Below are positions 9,179-19,888 of a DNA stretch of 64,000 nucleotides, one piece after another. The stretch lies in NCBI RefSeq assembly GCF_001276515.1, contig NZ_LDVZ01000004.1, positions 54,089 through 118,088 of the forward strand, in the 5' to 3' direction. The position numbers were made by a program, and so were the translations under genes. The notes beneath the pieces are model-generated. The model did not search any database. It was given only the letters and a program-made list of their open reading frames with translations, and was not told where the DNA came from. Origin of the DNA: Haemophilus sp. C1 (GTDB lineage Bacteria; Pseudomonadota; Gammaproteobacteria; Enterobacterales; Pasteurellaceae). Each line of letters opens with the position of its first letter. Positions within the stretch are counted from its first letter, which is position 1.

Positions 9179-9639
9179 TTAAATCGATGAATAATTTGAT
9201 TTGCTGAGCCTCGCCAAACCAAACTTGGGTCTGCCTGTTCTTGGATAAACTTCCCATCAATTAACACATCAATATAAGGCAAGATAGCACGTTGTTGTTC
9301 ATCTAATTCATCCAGCTTATAACCTGTCCAAACCCAGATGTCTTTATCGGGACATTCTCGTTTTACTCGTTGCACAAACGGTAATAATGTTTCTACATTG
9401 CGAGGATGAAGTGGATCGCCACCTGAAAGCGTCAGCCCTTGGCGTTTAATGCGAGTGTCTTTTAAATCATTGATGATTTGTTGTTTCATTGCTTCATCAA
9501 ATAATACACCCGCTGAAAATGACCAACTTTTTTGGTTGTAGCAGCCTTTGCAAGCGTGCGTACAGCCACTGACGAAAAGTGTGCATCTTGTGCCTTCGCC
9601 ATTGATAACATCGGTCGGGTAGTATTGGAGGTAGTTCAT
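9172..9639 (-). CDS. nrdG: Anaerobic ribonucleotide-reductase activating protein
   Basis: Radical-SAM activase that generates the glycyl radical on NrdD for anaerobic dNTP synthesis. The product has 155 residues. The cluster-binding motif is CTHACKGCYNQKSW (CX3CX2C), followed by the SAM-binding GGDPLHPRN. The partner nrdD is not in this window. The terminal HRFKL codons run into the uptake-signal hairpin at 9130-9178. Confidence 0.95.
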   Translation of the reverse strand: MNYLQYYPTDVINGEGTRCTLFVSGCTHACKGCYNQKSWSFSAGVLFDEAMKQQIINDLKDTRIKRQGLTLSGGDPLHPRNVETLLPFVQRVKRECPDKDIWVWTGYKLDELDEQQRAILPYIDVLIDGKFIQEQADPSLVWRGSANQIIHRFKL

Positions 9640-9704
9640 TTCATAAAAATCCTGAAAATGTGGCTTAAATTCTCGCCAAATTCACTGCACTTTTGAATTA
9701 GTCT

Positions 9705-9733
9705 TTGCAATAGGGCAATAAATTCTGCATAAT
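9705..9733 (+). promoter_or_regulatory. Promoter of ffs
   Basis: TTGCAA (9705-9710), a 17-base spacer, CATAAT (9728-9733). The start near 9740 gives a short 5' extension containing the hairpin ATCGCA-TT-TGCGAT ahead of the mature RNA. Confidence 0.6.
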
Positions 9734-9761
9734 AGCGAGCAATCGCATTTGCGATATCAAT

Positions 9762-9871
9762 GGAAACTTTCTCGGTCTCTCGCAACGGTGTCTGGTTTAC
9801 TCGGTCAGGTTCGGAAGAAAGCAGCCAAAGTCGGAATTACTGTGTGCCGAGAAGAAGCTGGGAAGGTTTCC
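9762..9871 (+). ncRNA. ffs: 4.5S RNA, signal recognition particle RNA
   Basis: RNA core of the bacterial SRP that binds Ffh and targets nascent membrane proteins to FtsY. The diagnostic helix-8 core is present (GGTCAGGTTCGGAAGAAAGC then AGCC), with a GGAA tetraloop closed by TTC/GAA instead of the E. coli TCC/GGA, a compensated change. The ends GGAAACTTTC and GGAAGGTTTCC pair to close the rod. Length is about 110 nt, close to the 114 nt of E. coli. T-rich DNA (TTTCTTTTCTT) follows. It lies between nrdG and cydC, on the opposite strand to both. Confidence 0.95.
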
Positions 9872-9887
9872 GCCCAACTTTCTTTTC

Positions 9888-11618
9888 TTATACTCGCTCA
9901 ACCAATCTTTTAAAGAACCCATCTTCTTTTGTGATTAGGCTATTGTAATCGCCTTCTTCGATTAATTTTCCATTATCAATTACACAAATTTTATCAAATT
10001 GTTCAATTGAACTGAGACGATGAGTAACCATAATTAGGGTTTTATTTTCAGCATGTTGCAGAATTAAACGTAAAATTTGACGTTCAGTTTCGCGATCTAA
10101 GCCTTCTGTAGGTTCATCCAATAATAAAATTGGTGCATTATTGAGTAAAATGCGCGCTAAACCTAAGCGGCGTTGTTCTCCACCAGAAAGTGGACGACCA
10201 CCATCTCCCAGCCAAAGATTTAAACCTTTTCCTTCTTGCTCAAGTAATTTGCTTAAACCGACTTGATGTAGCACTTCAATCATTTTTTCATCAGAAATTT
10301 CATCCGCACTTGCAAATTGTAAATTTTGACGAAGTGTATCGCTAAATACGTGAACACGTTGAGTTAAAAAACAAATTTGGCGGCGTAATGTTTCTTCTGA
10401 ATAGGCGGAAATGGGTTTTTCTGCTAATAAAAGCTCGCCTTGATTTGCATCATAATTGCGTACTAAAAGTTGAAGGAGTGAAGATTTTCCACTTCCTGTT
10501 TTGCCTAAAATAGCAATTTTTTTGCCCTGTTCTAAGTCTAATGTAAGATTTTTTAATACAAGCGTTTCTTGTTCGGGATAGGAAAAATTTAAATTCTTCG
10601 CAGAAATCAACCGCACTTTTGTTTCAAATTCCTCGCTGCCATTAAACTCGACAAGCGGTTTTTGCTCAATGATTTCGGTCACTCGCTCTGCTGCCGCAAT
10701 AACTTGACCTATGTGTAAAAATGCTGCACCCAATGGCATGATTATCTCAAAGGCGGCAAGTGCAGCAAAAGTGAAAAGTGCAATATAAGCCGTGCGATAT
10801 TCATCTGTACCAAAATCGGCGTTACTTGCAAACCATAGCATTCCAGAAATCAATAAACCATTAAGAAAGAGAACAAGTGCGGTCGAAAATCCACTTAATT
10901 TTGCTTCTTTGGCTTGATCTTCCTGCCATGTTTTTTCTGTGACTGACATTTTCTCTTTTAATTTATCTTCTGCATTAAATAATAAAAGCTCGGCTTGTGC
11001 TTGGATAAATTCTAAGAACTGGGTTCGATAGGTCGCGCGTGCTTGGATTAAGCGTTCGCCAAATTGCTGTCCTAAGCGATAAAAAATGGTTGGGATAATA
11101 ATTAATAAGATTAACAAAAATAAACCTAAACTAAGTGCGAGTGGAATATTGACAAAGCTAAGTCCAATCGTCATGGCAATGATTACAAATGCAGCAGTGA
11201 AAAATGGCGCAAGTAAACGCAAATAGAGGCTATCAAGTGTATCCACATCGGAGACTAAACGATTTAACAAATCGCTGTTACGATAACGATTTAATACCGC
11301 TGGACTTAAAGGAATGATTTTTTCAAATACTTGTACGCGTAATTTGGACAAAATGCGGAATGTTGCATCATGAGTCACTATTTTTTCAAAATAGCGCATG
11401 ACGGTTCGCCCGATAGCTAAACCTCGCACACTGGCTGAAGGATAGAAAAAGTTAAATAGCGTTCCTAGTCCTGCAATGGCTGTAGCAGCTAAAAACCAGC
11501 CTGAAACGGTAAGCAAGCCCATGCTGGATCCCAAACCTAAAATCATCAGCACCAAGCCTAAAATAAGAGGAAATTTGGCGAATTTAAATAAACGTATAAA
11601 CGGAAGTAATGTGCGCAT
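9888..11618 (-). CDS. cydC: Cysteine/glutathione exporter subunit CydC
   Basis: Half of the heterodimeric ABC exporter CydDC, which moves cysteine and glutathione to the periplasm and is needed for cytochrome bd assembly. The product has 576 residues. An N-terminal six-helix membrane domain (1-about 310) is followed by an ATPase domain with Walker A GKTGSGKSS, signature LSGGEQRRLGLARILL and Walker B ILLLDEPTEGLD. Its ATG overlaps the cydD stop by one base (TAATG), so translation is coupled. It is the last gene of the unit. Confidence 0.94.
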   Translation of the reverse strand: MRTLLPFIRLFKFAKFPLILGLVLMILGLGSSMGLLTVSGWFLAATAIAGLGTLFNFFYPSASVRGLAIGRTVMRYFEKIVTHDATFRILSKLRVQVFEKIIPLSPAVLNRYRNSDLLNRLVSDVDTLDSLYLRLLAPFFTAAFVIIAMTIGLSFVNIPLALSLGLFLLILLIIIPTIFYRLGQQFGERLIQARATYRTQFLEFIQAQAELLLFNAEDKLKEKMSVTEKTWQEDQAKEAKLSGFSTALVLFLNGLLISGMLWFASNADFGTDEYRTAYIALFTFAALAAFEIIMPLGAAFLHIGQVIAAAERVTEIIEQKPLVEFNGSEEFETKVRLISAKNLNFSYPEQETLVLKNLTLDLEQGKKIAILGKTGSGKSSLLQLLVRNYDANQGELLLAEKPISAYSEETLRRQICFLTQRVHVFSDTLRQNLQFASADEISDEKMIEVLHQVGLSKLLEQEGKGLNLWLGDGGRPLSGGEQRRLGLARILLNNAPILLLDEPTEGLDRETERQILRLILQHAENKTLIMVTHRLSSIEQFDKICVIDNGKLIEEGDYNSLITKEDGFFKRLVERV

Positions 11619-13378
11619 TATTGGATATCCTGTTGTCGTTGAGCGAGTAGTTCAGCAAAGAAACCTTCATGTTGTAATTCGGCAAATTTACCTTGCTGTA
11701 CTATTTCTCCTCGTTGCATCACAAAAATTTGATCACATTGTTTCAAATCTTCAATTCGGTGGGTAATCATCAGCGTAGTTTGATGCTGGCTTGCTTCATT
11801 CAGTGCGTGCAAAACAAGATTTTCTGATTGCGCATCTAAGCTTGCGGTTGGCTCATCGAGCAGAAGCAAATCGCCTTTGCGTAACAGTGCACGAGCAATG
11901 GCAAGACGTTGCGCTTGTCCCACAGAAACGCCTAATCCACCATCTTTGATTTCGTGATGAAGTCCAAGTTTATCGGTAAATTCTTTCGCTTGAGAATGCA
12001 TTAATGCTTGATTAATTTCTTCATCGTTGGCTTGAATATCGCCAAGTAGTAAGTTTTCTTTAATTGTACCTTGTAATAACAATGGATTTTGTCCTACCCA
12101 CGCAATATGTTTTCGCCAGTCAGCTAGATTGCTTTCGCGAAGTTCTTGACCATTAATTTTGAGTGAGCCTTTATAAGGTAAAAAGCCCAAAATTACATTC
12201 ATTAATGAAGTTTTCCCTGCACCACTTTGTCCTACAAGCGCAACATTGTGATTTGCTGTAATTTGGAAGTTTAACGGCTTGGTTAAGGCTGAACCTTGTG
12301 TCGAAAGCACCACTAAATTTTCGGCAGAAATTTCAACCGCACTTTCTAAAGAAATTGTTTTTTCATTTTGATGTACAGTTAAATAATCGGCTTCTAAGAA
12401 ATCAACAATGGCATCTGCTGCACCAATACCCGCTGCTCGGTCATGGTAATAAGCGCCAAGATCGCGTAAGGGTTGATAAAATTCAGGTGCAAGAATTAAA
12501 CAAAAGAAACCTGTGAAAAGTGTAAGCGGTGCATTATAGGTGCCAAATTCAATTTGACCTAAGTAGCTAAAACCAAAATAGACCGCCATCAGTGCAATGG
12601 AAATAGAGGTAAAAAATTCCAATACGGCAGAAGATAGAAAAGCGAGTTTTAGCACATCCATTGTGGTCTCACGAAAATCTTCAGTGGCGTTTTCAATATG
12701 CTCAGTTTGTTCAGAAGTGCGGTTAAAAAGACGCAAGGTTTCTAAGCCGCGTAAGCGATCTAAAAATTGGGCGCTGAGGCGAGAAAGGGTATCCATATTT
12801 TTTTGGCTGTTGTCTGCCGCAGCAATACCGACAATGATCATAAACAGAGGAACAAGCGGTGCGGTAATCATTAAGATTAAGCCTGCAGCCCAATTCAACG
12901 GAAATACAGCAATGAAAATAACCACTGGAACAATAGCTGAAAGACTTTGTTGCGGGAGAAAACGGGCATAGAAATTATGTAAGTTTTCAACTTGTTCTAA
13001 CATAATGCTTGCCCAACTTCCAGCAGGTTTTTGATTGATTGTCGCGGGGCCGACAAGATGAATTTTATCCAGAATTTTTTGACGAATATGGTTGCGTAAT
13101 AATTGTCCGCTTCGGAAGCCAATTTTTTCTCTTACCCATAAAATAATAGCTCTCAAGCCGAAGCCGATAATCAGCCCGAGAAAATAAGGAATAAGTTCAT
13201 CACGAGGCACATTTTGCATAATCAGTTTATCGAGCAAAGTCGCAAGAAAATAAGTTTGCACAACTAAAATGAATGCAGAAAGCGTAGCGAGAGCAATGTT
13301 TGCGCGCATTAATTTTTTGATAGGTTCTTGTTGTGCGCGAAGCCATTGTTGTAAATATTTTTGACGAACTTTATTCAT
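11618..13378 (-). CDS. cydD: Cysteine/glutathione exporter subunit CydD
   Basis: Partner of CydC in the CydDC exporter. The product has 586 residues: six membrane segments, then an ATPase domain with Walker A GQSGAGKTS, a non-canonical signature VSVGQAQRLAIARALL (Val-Ser-Val-Gly for Leu-Ser-Gly-Gly) and Walker B LLLLDEPTASLD. It lies downstream of trxB on the same strand with a terminator-like palindrome between them. Two exact uptake signals (12336 and 12715) lie inside the gene. Confidence 0.94.
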   Translation of the reverse strand: MNKVRQKYLQQWLRAQQEPIKKLMRANIALATLSAFILVVQTYFLATLLDKLIMQNVPRDELIPYFLGLIIGFGLRAIILWVREKIGFRSGQLLRNHIRQKILDKIHLVGPATINQKPAGSWASIMLEQVENLHNFYARFLPQQSLSAIVPVVIFIAVFPLNWAAGLILMITAPLVPLFMIIVGIAAADNSQKNMDTLSRLSAQFLDRLRGLETLRLFNRTSEQTEHIENATEDFRETTMDVLKLAFLSSAVLEFFTSISIALMAVYFGFSYLGQIEFGTYNAPLTLFTGFFCLILAPEFYQPLRDLGAYYHDRAAGIGAADAIVDFLEADYLTVHQNEKTISLESAVEISAENLVVLSTQGSALTKPLNFQITANHNVALVGQSGAGKTSLMNVILGFLPYKGSLKINGQELRESNLADWRKHIAWVGQNPLLLQGTIKENLLLGDIQANDEEINQALMHSQAKEFTDKLGLHHEIKDGGLGVSVGQAQRLAIARALLRKGDLLLLDEPTASLDAQSENLVLHALNEASQHQTTLMITHRIEDLKQCDQIFVMQRGEIVQQGKFAELQHEGFFAELLAQRQQDIQ

Positions 13379-13395
13379 AGGTTTATCGAGATATA

Positions 13396-13426
13396 GAAAA
13401 AGTTCCCCTCTTTTAAAAGAGGGGAA
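13396..13426 (-). terminator. Terminator after trxB
   Basis: Perfect palindrome TTCCCCTCTTTT / AAAAGAGGGGAA (13403-13426), followed on the minus strand by a T-rich run. It separates trxB from cydDC. Confidence 0.75.
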
Positions 13427-13439
13427 TTAGCTAGAAAAT

Positions 13440-14447
<1,008 letters not shown>

Positions 14448-14469
14448 TTACTGATTATAAACTTTTTGC

Positions 14470-15327
14470 TTAATAAAGCAGCGAATAAAGTAATCGACGA
14501 AATTTATTTGTCAGCGGATCAGCATTGCCCATTGCGCTTAAAATAGATAAAAATTGTTGTTTCACTTCGCCATTTTGTGCACCTAAGTCGGTTTTTAAAA
14601 TACCGAAAAGTAGTGTTAATGCTTCTTCATTTCGTCCAGCTTGATGAAGTTGTACGGCAAGTTTTATTGCAATTTCAGGCGTTGGATTTTTGGCATAATC
14701 AGCTTGTAATTGTTGGATTTCAGGCGTATCTGAAGCTTGAATTTGCAGCCCAATTTGTGCTTGTAATCCGTGCCAACGACTATCACGATCTTGCAATGGA
14801 ATTTGATTTAAAATTTCTTGTGCTGGCTCTGTTTTCTTCATTGCAATATAGGTTTCTGCGTAGAGTAGGGCGACATCGCTGTTTTTCTTATCAGAAAGCT
14901 CCCACGCATCTTTCAATAATGGCAATGCAGCTTCGTAATTTTCTACTTGCAAGAAATCTAATGCTTGTTGGAATTTTAAATCTTCTTCTTTCGGTAAAAT
15001 AATGCTTAATCGTTGGATTAATGACTCTTTATCAAGCGTATCTGGAAATGCATCTAATGCCTGTGCTTCTTTAAACAAATAGGTGGTTGGTAATGCTTGG
15101 ATGCGGAATTGTGCGGCAATCATTTGCTCTTTTTCACAATTTACTTTTCCAAGAATAAATTGTCCTTGATATTGTTCTGCAACTTGCTCAAGTAGCACCA
15201 AAAAATCTGCCGATTCTTTATGGGTTGGCGCGTAAAAATTGATGACAAGTGGTTTTTCTAAGGATTGTTGCAGTATTTCAGTAAGATTTTGTTCGTTGAT
15301 CTCAACGATAAAAGGAAAATCAGCCAT
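14470..15327 (-). CDS. Thioredoxin-like co-chaperone, YbbN/CnoX type, without cysteines in the active-site loop
   Basis: 285 residues: a thioredoxin fold (about 1-110) and then TPR-like helical repeats (about 115-285, for example NYEAALPLLKDAWELSDKKNSD and NPTPEIAIKLAVQLHQAGRN). E. coli CnoX binds unfolded or chlorinated proteins and hands them to GroEL and DnaK. Where thioredoxin has WCGPC, this protein reads FYAPTHKESADF, with no cysteine in the loop, so it cannot be a disulfide reductase through that site. It lies just upstream of trxB on the same strand. Family placement is good; the exact function is inferred. Confidence 0.85.
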   Translation of the reverse strand: MADFPFIVEINEQNLTEILQQSLEKPLVINFYAPTHKESADFLVLLEQVAEQYQGQFILGKVNCEKEQMIAAQFRIQALPTTYLFKEAQALDAFPDTLDKESLIQRLSIILPKEEDLKFQQALDFLQVENYEAALPLLKDAWELSDKKNSDVALLYAETYIAMKKTEPAQEILNQIPLQDRDSRWHGLQAQIGLQIQASDTPEIQQLQADYAKNPTPEIAIKLAVQLHQAGRNEEALTLLFGILKTDLGAQNGEVKQQFLSILSAMGNADPLTNKFRRLLYSLLY

Positions 15328-15406
15328 GTTTTATCCTTGTGAAAAAAATAATGGCTGATTTTAGCAAAGTGCGGAAGATTTTAGAAACGTTTTACCATTT
15401 CTATTA

Positions 15407-16378
15407 TTAATCAAGTTTCTTTAAGATCAATTTTCCCATCATTTCAATATGTGCATGCTCTACATTAAGTGCAGGAATATATTGATAAGATTGTCCGCCA
15501 TGGTTTAGGAAATTTTCTCGATTTTCTTTGTCAATTTCTTCAATGGTTTCTAAACAATCAACGGAGAAACCTGGGCAAATAACAGCAATTTTTTGAATGT
15601 TCTGTGTTGCGGCAGATTCTAAAAATTTATCGGTATAAGGCTGTAGCCATTCTTCACGTCCAAAGCGAGATTGAAACGTCATTCCCCATTGGTTTTCTGT
15701 TAAGCCTAGCTTATTAACCACTGCAATAGTCGTTTGTTTACAATGTTCACGATAATAATCGCCCATTTTTTCATAACGCAAAGGAATACCGTGATAAGAA
15801 AATAGCAAAAACTCATCGGGTTTTAACCGCACTTTTATGGAATCTGCTAAGGCGTTAATGTAATTTTCATCGACGTGATAAGAATGGATGAAATCAAAAG
15901 GCACTAATCCTCGTTCTTCTTTAAGAGTGTTAGCGAAAGCATCAAATACTGCGCCCGTGGTTGAGCTAGAGTATTGCGGATAAAGTGGCAAAACAACAAT
16001 TCGCTCAACTTGATTTTCAAGCAAGTTTTTTACCGCACTTTGCATTGATGGATTGCCGTACGTCATGGCAATTTCTACTTGAGTATCGATATTTTGATTA
16101 TCTAAATAGGCTTGTAATGCGTCTTTTTGTTGTCGCGAAATGGCAAGTAAAGGCGATCCTTGTTCTGTCCAAATTGCTTGATAATTTTTAGCGATACGTT
16201 TTGAACGCAATGGCAAAATAATGGCTTTGAGCAGTGGATACCATTTGCAACGCGGTAAATCTACCACACGAGGATCCGTTAAAAATTGCCATAAATAACG
16301 ACTAATTGACTTCGGTGTCGGGCTATCTGGCGTGCCTAGATTAGCAAGTAATACGCCGATTTTTGCGGATTTTGTCAT
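15407..16378 (-). CDS. hemH: Ferrochelatase
   Basis: Inserts Fe2+ into protoporphyrin IX, the last step of haem synthesis. The product has 323 residues. The active-site region is [19 protein letters not shown] with the catalytic histidine, and the conserved C-terminal acidic patch is [16 protein letters not shown]. influenzae cannot make protoporphyrin but keeps ferrochelatase, which allows use of supplied protoporphyrin. The start overlaps the end of the upstream thioesterase by four bases (ATGA). Uptake signals occur at 15826 and 16032. Confidence 0.96.
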   Translation of the reverse strand: MTKSAKIGVLLANLGTPDSPTPKSISRYLWQFLTDPRVVDLPRCKWYPLLKAIILPLRSKRIAKNYQAIWTEQGSPLLAISRQQKDALQAYLDNQNIDTQVEIAMTYGNPSMQSAVKNLLENQVERIVVLPLYPQYSSSTTGAVFDAFANTLKEERGLVPFDFIHSYHVDENYINALADSIKVRLKPDEFLLFSYHGIPLRYEKMGDYYREHCKQTTIAVVNKLGLTENQWGMTFQSRFGREEWLQPYTDKFLESAATQNIQKIAVICPGFSVDCLETIEEIDKENRENFLNHGGQSYQYIPALNVEHAHIEMMGKLILKKLD

Positions 16379-16791
16379 AAATTGATTACGGAAAGGGTTA
16401 ATCTAGAAACACAACAAAGTTTATTCTCTTCTGTGCGGATGTCAATTTGCCAAACTTGGATATTTCTACCCAAATTAATTGGCGTTGCTCTTGCAGTTAC
16501 TTTACCTGAACGAACAGGGCGAAGATGATTGGCGTTAATATCCAATCCAACTGCAGTTTTGCCTTCTTCTAAACAAAGCGAACCCGCAAGCGATCCAATT
16601 GTTTCAGCTAAAGCAATTGAAACCCCGCCATGCAACACACCAAACGGCTGCATAGTACGATGATCCACAGGCATTGTCGCTTCAATCCAATCTTCGCCAA
16701 AAGCTGAAATTTCAATGCCAAGATGGCTAACTGCACTGTTAGCACAAAGTTGATTTAAGTTTTCGAGCGTGAAGTTTTTTTGCCAAATCAT
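16375..16791 (-). CDS. Hotdog-fold acyl-CoA thioesterase, MenI/EntH type
   Basis: 138-residue PaaI/YbdB-family hotdog thioesterase. The motif [17 protein letters not shown] holds the catalytic glutamate on the long helix, and [19 protein letters not shown] forms the CoA-binding strand. Relatives are MenI (1,4-dihydroxy-2-naphthoyl-CoA hydrolase in menaquinone synthesis) and EntH (proofreading in enterobactin synthesis). As H. influenzae makes menaquinone and not enterobactin, a MenI-like role is more likely, but this is inference. Translationally coupled to hemH by a four-base overlap. Confidence 0.85.
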   Translation of the reverse strand: MIWQKNFTLENLNQLCANSAVSHLGIEISAFGEDWIEATMPVDHRTMQPFGVLHGGVSIALAETIGSLAGSLCLEEGKTAVGLDINANHLRPVRSGKVTARATPINLGRNIQVWQIDIRTEENKLCCVSRLTLSVINL

Positions 16792-16804
16792 GATGTTCCT
16801 TTCA

Positions 16805-19800
16805 TTATGCTAAAATTTCTAATAACGCCTGCACAGGGTGTTTTAGCACCACATGTTCATAACGTTTTACCTGACTGCGGCAAGAATAACCTGTGGCTAA
16901 ACAAAAGTGCGGATCTTTTCCGTGGAGTTTTTTATGCCACGATACATCGTAGATTTCTCGGCTCATTTTTTGATTTTGCACTTCATGTCCAAATACACCA
17001 GCCATACCGCAACATCCTACTTTTTCTACATTAAGTTGTTGTCCAAATCTTCCAAAAATTTCTTGCCATTCTTTTGGACTGTTCGGCATAAAAGTAGATT
17101 CCGTACAATGCGGGAATAAATACCAAGCGGAAGTGCGGTCAGTTTTGGCGATGTTTTTTAGTTTATCTTGTAACGCCGCATTTTGTAATCTTTGTTTTAA
17201 CCATTCGTGTGCGGTGAGAACGTGAAAATCGCCACGTTTTTCTTGTAGTGCTTCCTTGTATTCATCTCGATAAGACAGCACGATGGCTGGATCAACGCCT
17301 ACAAGTGGAATGCCTAATTTTGCCATTCGATTTAAAAACTCTGCTTGGTTTTGTGCTGTTTTGCTAAAGCGTTTTAAGAAGCCTTTAATGTGCATTGCTT
17401 TGCCGTTTGGTTTAAATGGCAACAGAATTGGTTTGAAGCCTAATTTTTGCGTAAGCATAACAAAATCGCGAACCACTTTCGCATCATAGTAAGAGGTATA
17501 AGGATCTTGCACAATAAATAAAATATCGTTTTTTTCTACCGCACTTAGGTCTTCCAATTCTTCTAAGGATTTGCCTTGATAATGAATTTCCACCAGCTGT
17601 TGTTGCAAATTGGGTTCAGAAAGTAAGGGCAAATCGGTCATGCCTAGTGTTTTTTCCACTAATGTTTGCGTGACTTTTAGCTTGGTAAAATAGTTAAAGA
17701 ACTTTGCCTGTTTTGCCATATAAGGCGCAGCGAACTCTAAATTTGCCACAACGTGATCTTTTGCGGGGCGTAAGTAGCGGCTGTGATAAAAATGAAAGAA
17801 TTTCGCACGGAAACTTGGTACATCGATTTTAATCGGGCATTGGCTTGCACAGGCTTTACAAGCAAGGCAAGTATCCATTGTGGCTTTTACTTCGTGAGAA
17901 AAATCATAATTGCCTCGCCATTTTTGAACTGTATTTCGTAGTCTTTTTACAAGTGCGGTTAGTTTTATTTCTGTTTTACGAAAGTCTAATTGTGCGGGAG
18001 AGACATTTTCATTCGCCATCAATCGCAGCCATTCTCGAACCATGGCTGCGCGACCTTTCGGCGAAAATACACGGTTTTTACTTACTTTCATCGATGGACA
18101 CATAATGCTGTGTTCATCAAAATTGAAACATAAGCCGTTTCCATTGCAGTTCATCGCACCCTTAAATTCATCGCGTATTTGGATAGGAATTTGGCGATCC
18201 TTATCAGCCCGCATTGGCGAAAGAATAGAATAAAGTTCCTCTTTGGAATCTAAAGGCGTACAGATTTTGCCGGGATTTAAGCGATTGTTAGGATCGAATA
18301 AGGTTTTGATATAACGAAGTTCGTGCCAGAGTTCTGGGGTAAAGAATTTTTCGCCGTAATGGGATCGCACGCCTTTTCCATGTTCTCCCCAGAGTAATCC
18401 ACCATATTTAATCGTAAGTTCTGCCACTTCATCTGAAATTTGTTTGAATAATTTCACTTGTTCTTTATCGCATAAATCAAGCGCAGGGCGAACGTGCAAC
18501 ACGCCCGCATCTACGTGCCCAAACATGCCATATTGTAAATTGTGCTGGTCTAATAAAGCACGAAATTCACTGATGTAGTCCGCAAGATTTTCTGGTGGTA
18601 CGCAAGTATCTTCTACAAAAGGAATCGGTTTGGCTGCACCTTTTGCATTACCCAGTAAGCCCACGGCTTTTTTTCGCATTGCATAAATTCGCTCGATAGA
18701 CGGTAAATCAGAACAGACTTGATAGCCAATAATATGATCTTGATTGTGTTCAATTTTTTCATCAAGTGAGTGACAAAGTGCGGTGACTTGGCGGTCGATT
18801 TTTTCTTTATTATTACCAGCAAATTCCACAATATTTAAACCGAGAATTGGATCTTTTTCATCTTCTGTAAGAAGTTCATTCACAGAGTGCCAAATAATAT
18901 CTTGTTTGGCGAGGTTTAAGACTTTGGAATCAACGGTTTCCACAGAAAGCGCATTGGCTTTGACCATAAAAGGTGCATTGCGTAATGCCGCATCAAAAGA
19001 ACGATATTTAATATTGATGAGAGTGCGATACTGCGGTATAGGCAGAAGATTGAGTTTGGCTTCACAAATAAATGCGAGAGAACCTTCAGAACCAGTGAGA
19101 ATTCTGGTGAGATTAAATTCACTTTCATCTTCATTAAATACATTTTTCAGATCGTATCCCGTTAAAAAACGGTTAAGTTGTGGCAAATCTTTAATGATTG
19201 CCGCTCTTTTTTCTTTACAGTGTTGCGCAATGGTTTGATGGAGTCTTTTGCTACTATCACTTAATTCAAGCGCATCGATGTTTTCTAAAACATCGACAGA
19301 ATTGACCGCACTTGTATCTAAAATTTCGCCATTTATTAATACTGCGCGTAATGCCAAAACGTGATTAGAGGTTTTACCATATTGCAATGAGCCTTGCCCT
19401 GAGGCATCCGTATTAATCATTCCACCTAAAGTCGCTCGATTGCTGGTGGATAACTCTGGGGCAAAGAATAAGCCATATGGTTTTAAAAATTGATTAAGTT
19501 GATCTTTTACTACGCCTGCTTGTACTCGAACCCAACGTTCTTTTACATTGAGTTCTAAAATGGCAGTCATATAGCGAGAAAGATCCACTATTATATTGTT
19601 ATTGATGGATTGTCCATTTGTGCCAGTGCCTCCACCGCGAGGCGTAAAGGTGAGCAATTGATATTCAGGTAAATTTGCTAATTTGGTTATACGCACTATA
19701 TCAGCAACAGTTTTCGGGAAAAGAATTGCTTGAGGAAGCTGTTGGTAAACGCTGTTATCCGTAGCCAGACTTAATCTATCCGAATAATTTGTCGCAATAT

Positions 19801-19888
19801 CCCCCTCAAAATGTTGGCGTTGAAGATCATCAAGATAATCAAGTACATATTGTTCAATTTGAGGAATGCGATTTAGACTTGGCAACAT
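16805..19888 (-). CDS. ydiJ: FAD-linked oxidase with Fe-S domains, YdiJ family
   Basis: Large 1027-residue flavoprotein. In order it has a PCMH-type FAD-binding domain (about 45-280, GGGTGTNGQSI and ATLGGMINTDASGQGS), an FAD-linked oxidase C-terminal domain (about 285-540, GHVDAGVLHVRP and LLWGEHGKGVRS), a 4Fe-4S ferredoxin segment (CLACKACASQCPI, plus an unusual CNGNGLC) and CCG motifs in the C-terminal part (GCCGMAGVFG). This resembles a fused D-lactate / D-2-hydroxyacid dehydrogenase with its electron-transfer module. The physiological substrate cannot be told from sequence. Uptake signals occur at 17131, 17538, 17951, 18776 and 19305. Confidence 0.9.
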   Translation of the reverse strand: MLPSLNRIPQIEQYVLDYLDDLQRQHFEGDIATNYSDRLSLATDNSVYQQLPQAILFPKTVADIVRITKLANLPEYQLLTFTPRGGGTGTNGQSINNNIIVDLSRYMTAILELNVKERWVRVQAGVVKDQLNQFLKPYGLFFAPELSTSNRATLGGMINTDASGQGSLQYGKTSNHVLALRAVLINGEILDTSAVNSVDVLENIDALELSDSSKRLHQTIAQHCKEKRAAIIKDLPQLNRFLTGYDLKNVFNEDESEFNLTRILTGSEGSLAFICEAKLNLLPIPQYRTLINIKYRSFDAALRNAPFMVKANALSVETVDSKVLNLAKQDIIWHSVNELLTEDEKDPILGLNIVEFAGNNKEKIDRQVTALCHSLDEKIEHNQDHIIGYQVCSDLPSIERIYAMRKKAVGLLGNAKGAAKPIPFVEDTCVPPENLADYISEFRALLDQHNLQYGMFGHVDAGVLHVRPALDLCDKEQVKLFKQISDEVAELTIKYGGLLWGEHGKGVRSHYGEKFFTPELWHELRYIKTLFDPNNRLNPGKICTPLDSKEELYSILSPMRADKDRQIPIQIRDEFKGAMNCNGNGLCFNFDEHSIMCPSMKVSKNRVFSPKGRAAMVREWLRLMANENVSPAQLDFRKTEIKLTALVKRLRNTVQKWRGNYDFSHEVKATMDTCLACKACASQCPIKIDVPSFRAKFFHFYHSRYLRPAKDHVVANLEFAAPYMAKQAKFFNYFTKLKVTQTLVEKTLGMTDLPLLSEPNLQQQLVEIHYQGKSLEELEDLSAVEKNDILFIVQDPYTSYYDAKVVRDFVMLTQKLGFKPILLPFKPNGKAMHIKGFLKRFSKTAQNQAEFLNRMAKLGIPLVGVDPAIVLSYRDEYKEALQEKRGDFHVLTAHEWLKQRLQNAALQDKLKNIAKTDRTSAWYLFPHCTESTFMPNSPKEWQEIFGRFGQQLNVEKVGCCGMAGVFGHEVQNQKMSREIYDVSWHKKLHGKDPHFCLATGYSCRSQVKRYEHVVLKHPVQALLEILA

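Noticed and set aside
9760..9948. 62-residue open frame on the plus strand
   Set aside because: It lies over the 4.5S RNA, whose conserved core explains the sequence.
12597..12971. 124-residue frame antisense to cydD
   Set aside because: Shadow frame opposite a well-supported ABC transporter gene.
13403..13426. Possible operator palindrome between trxB and cydD
   Set aside because: The perfect GC-rich palindrome with a T-run on the transcribed strand is better explained as a terminator.
14577..15002. 141-residue frame antisense to the thioredoxin-like gene
   Set aside because: Long only because of codon bias on the real strand; no signals.
18783..19238. 151-residue frame antisense to the ydiJ-like gene
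   Set aside because: Shadow frame within a conserved 1027-residue enzyme.
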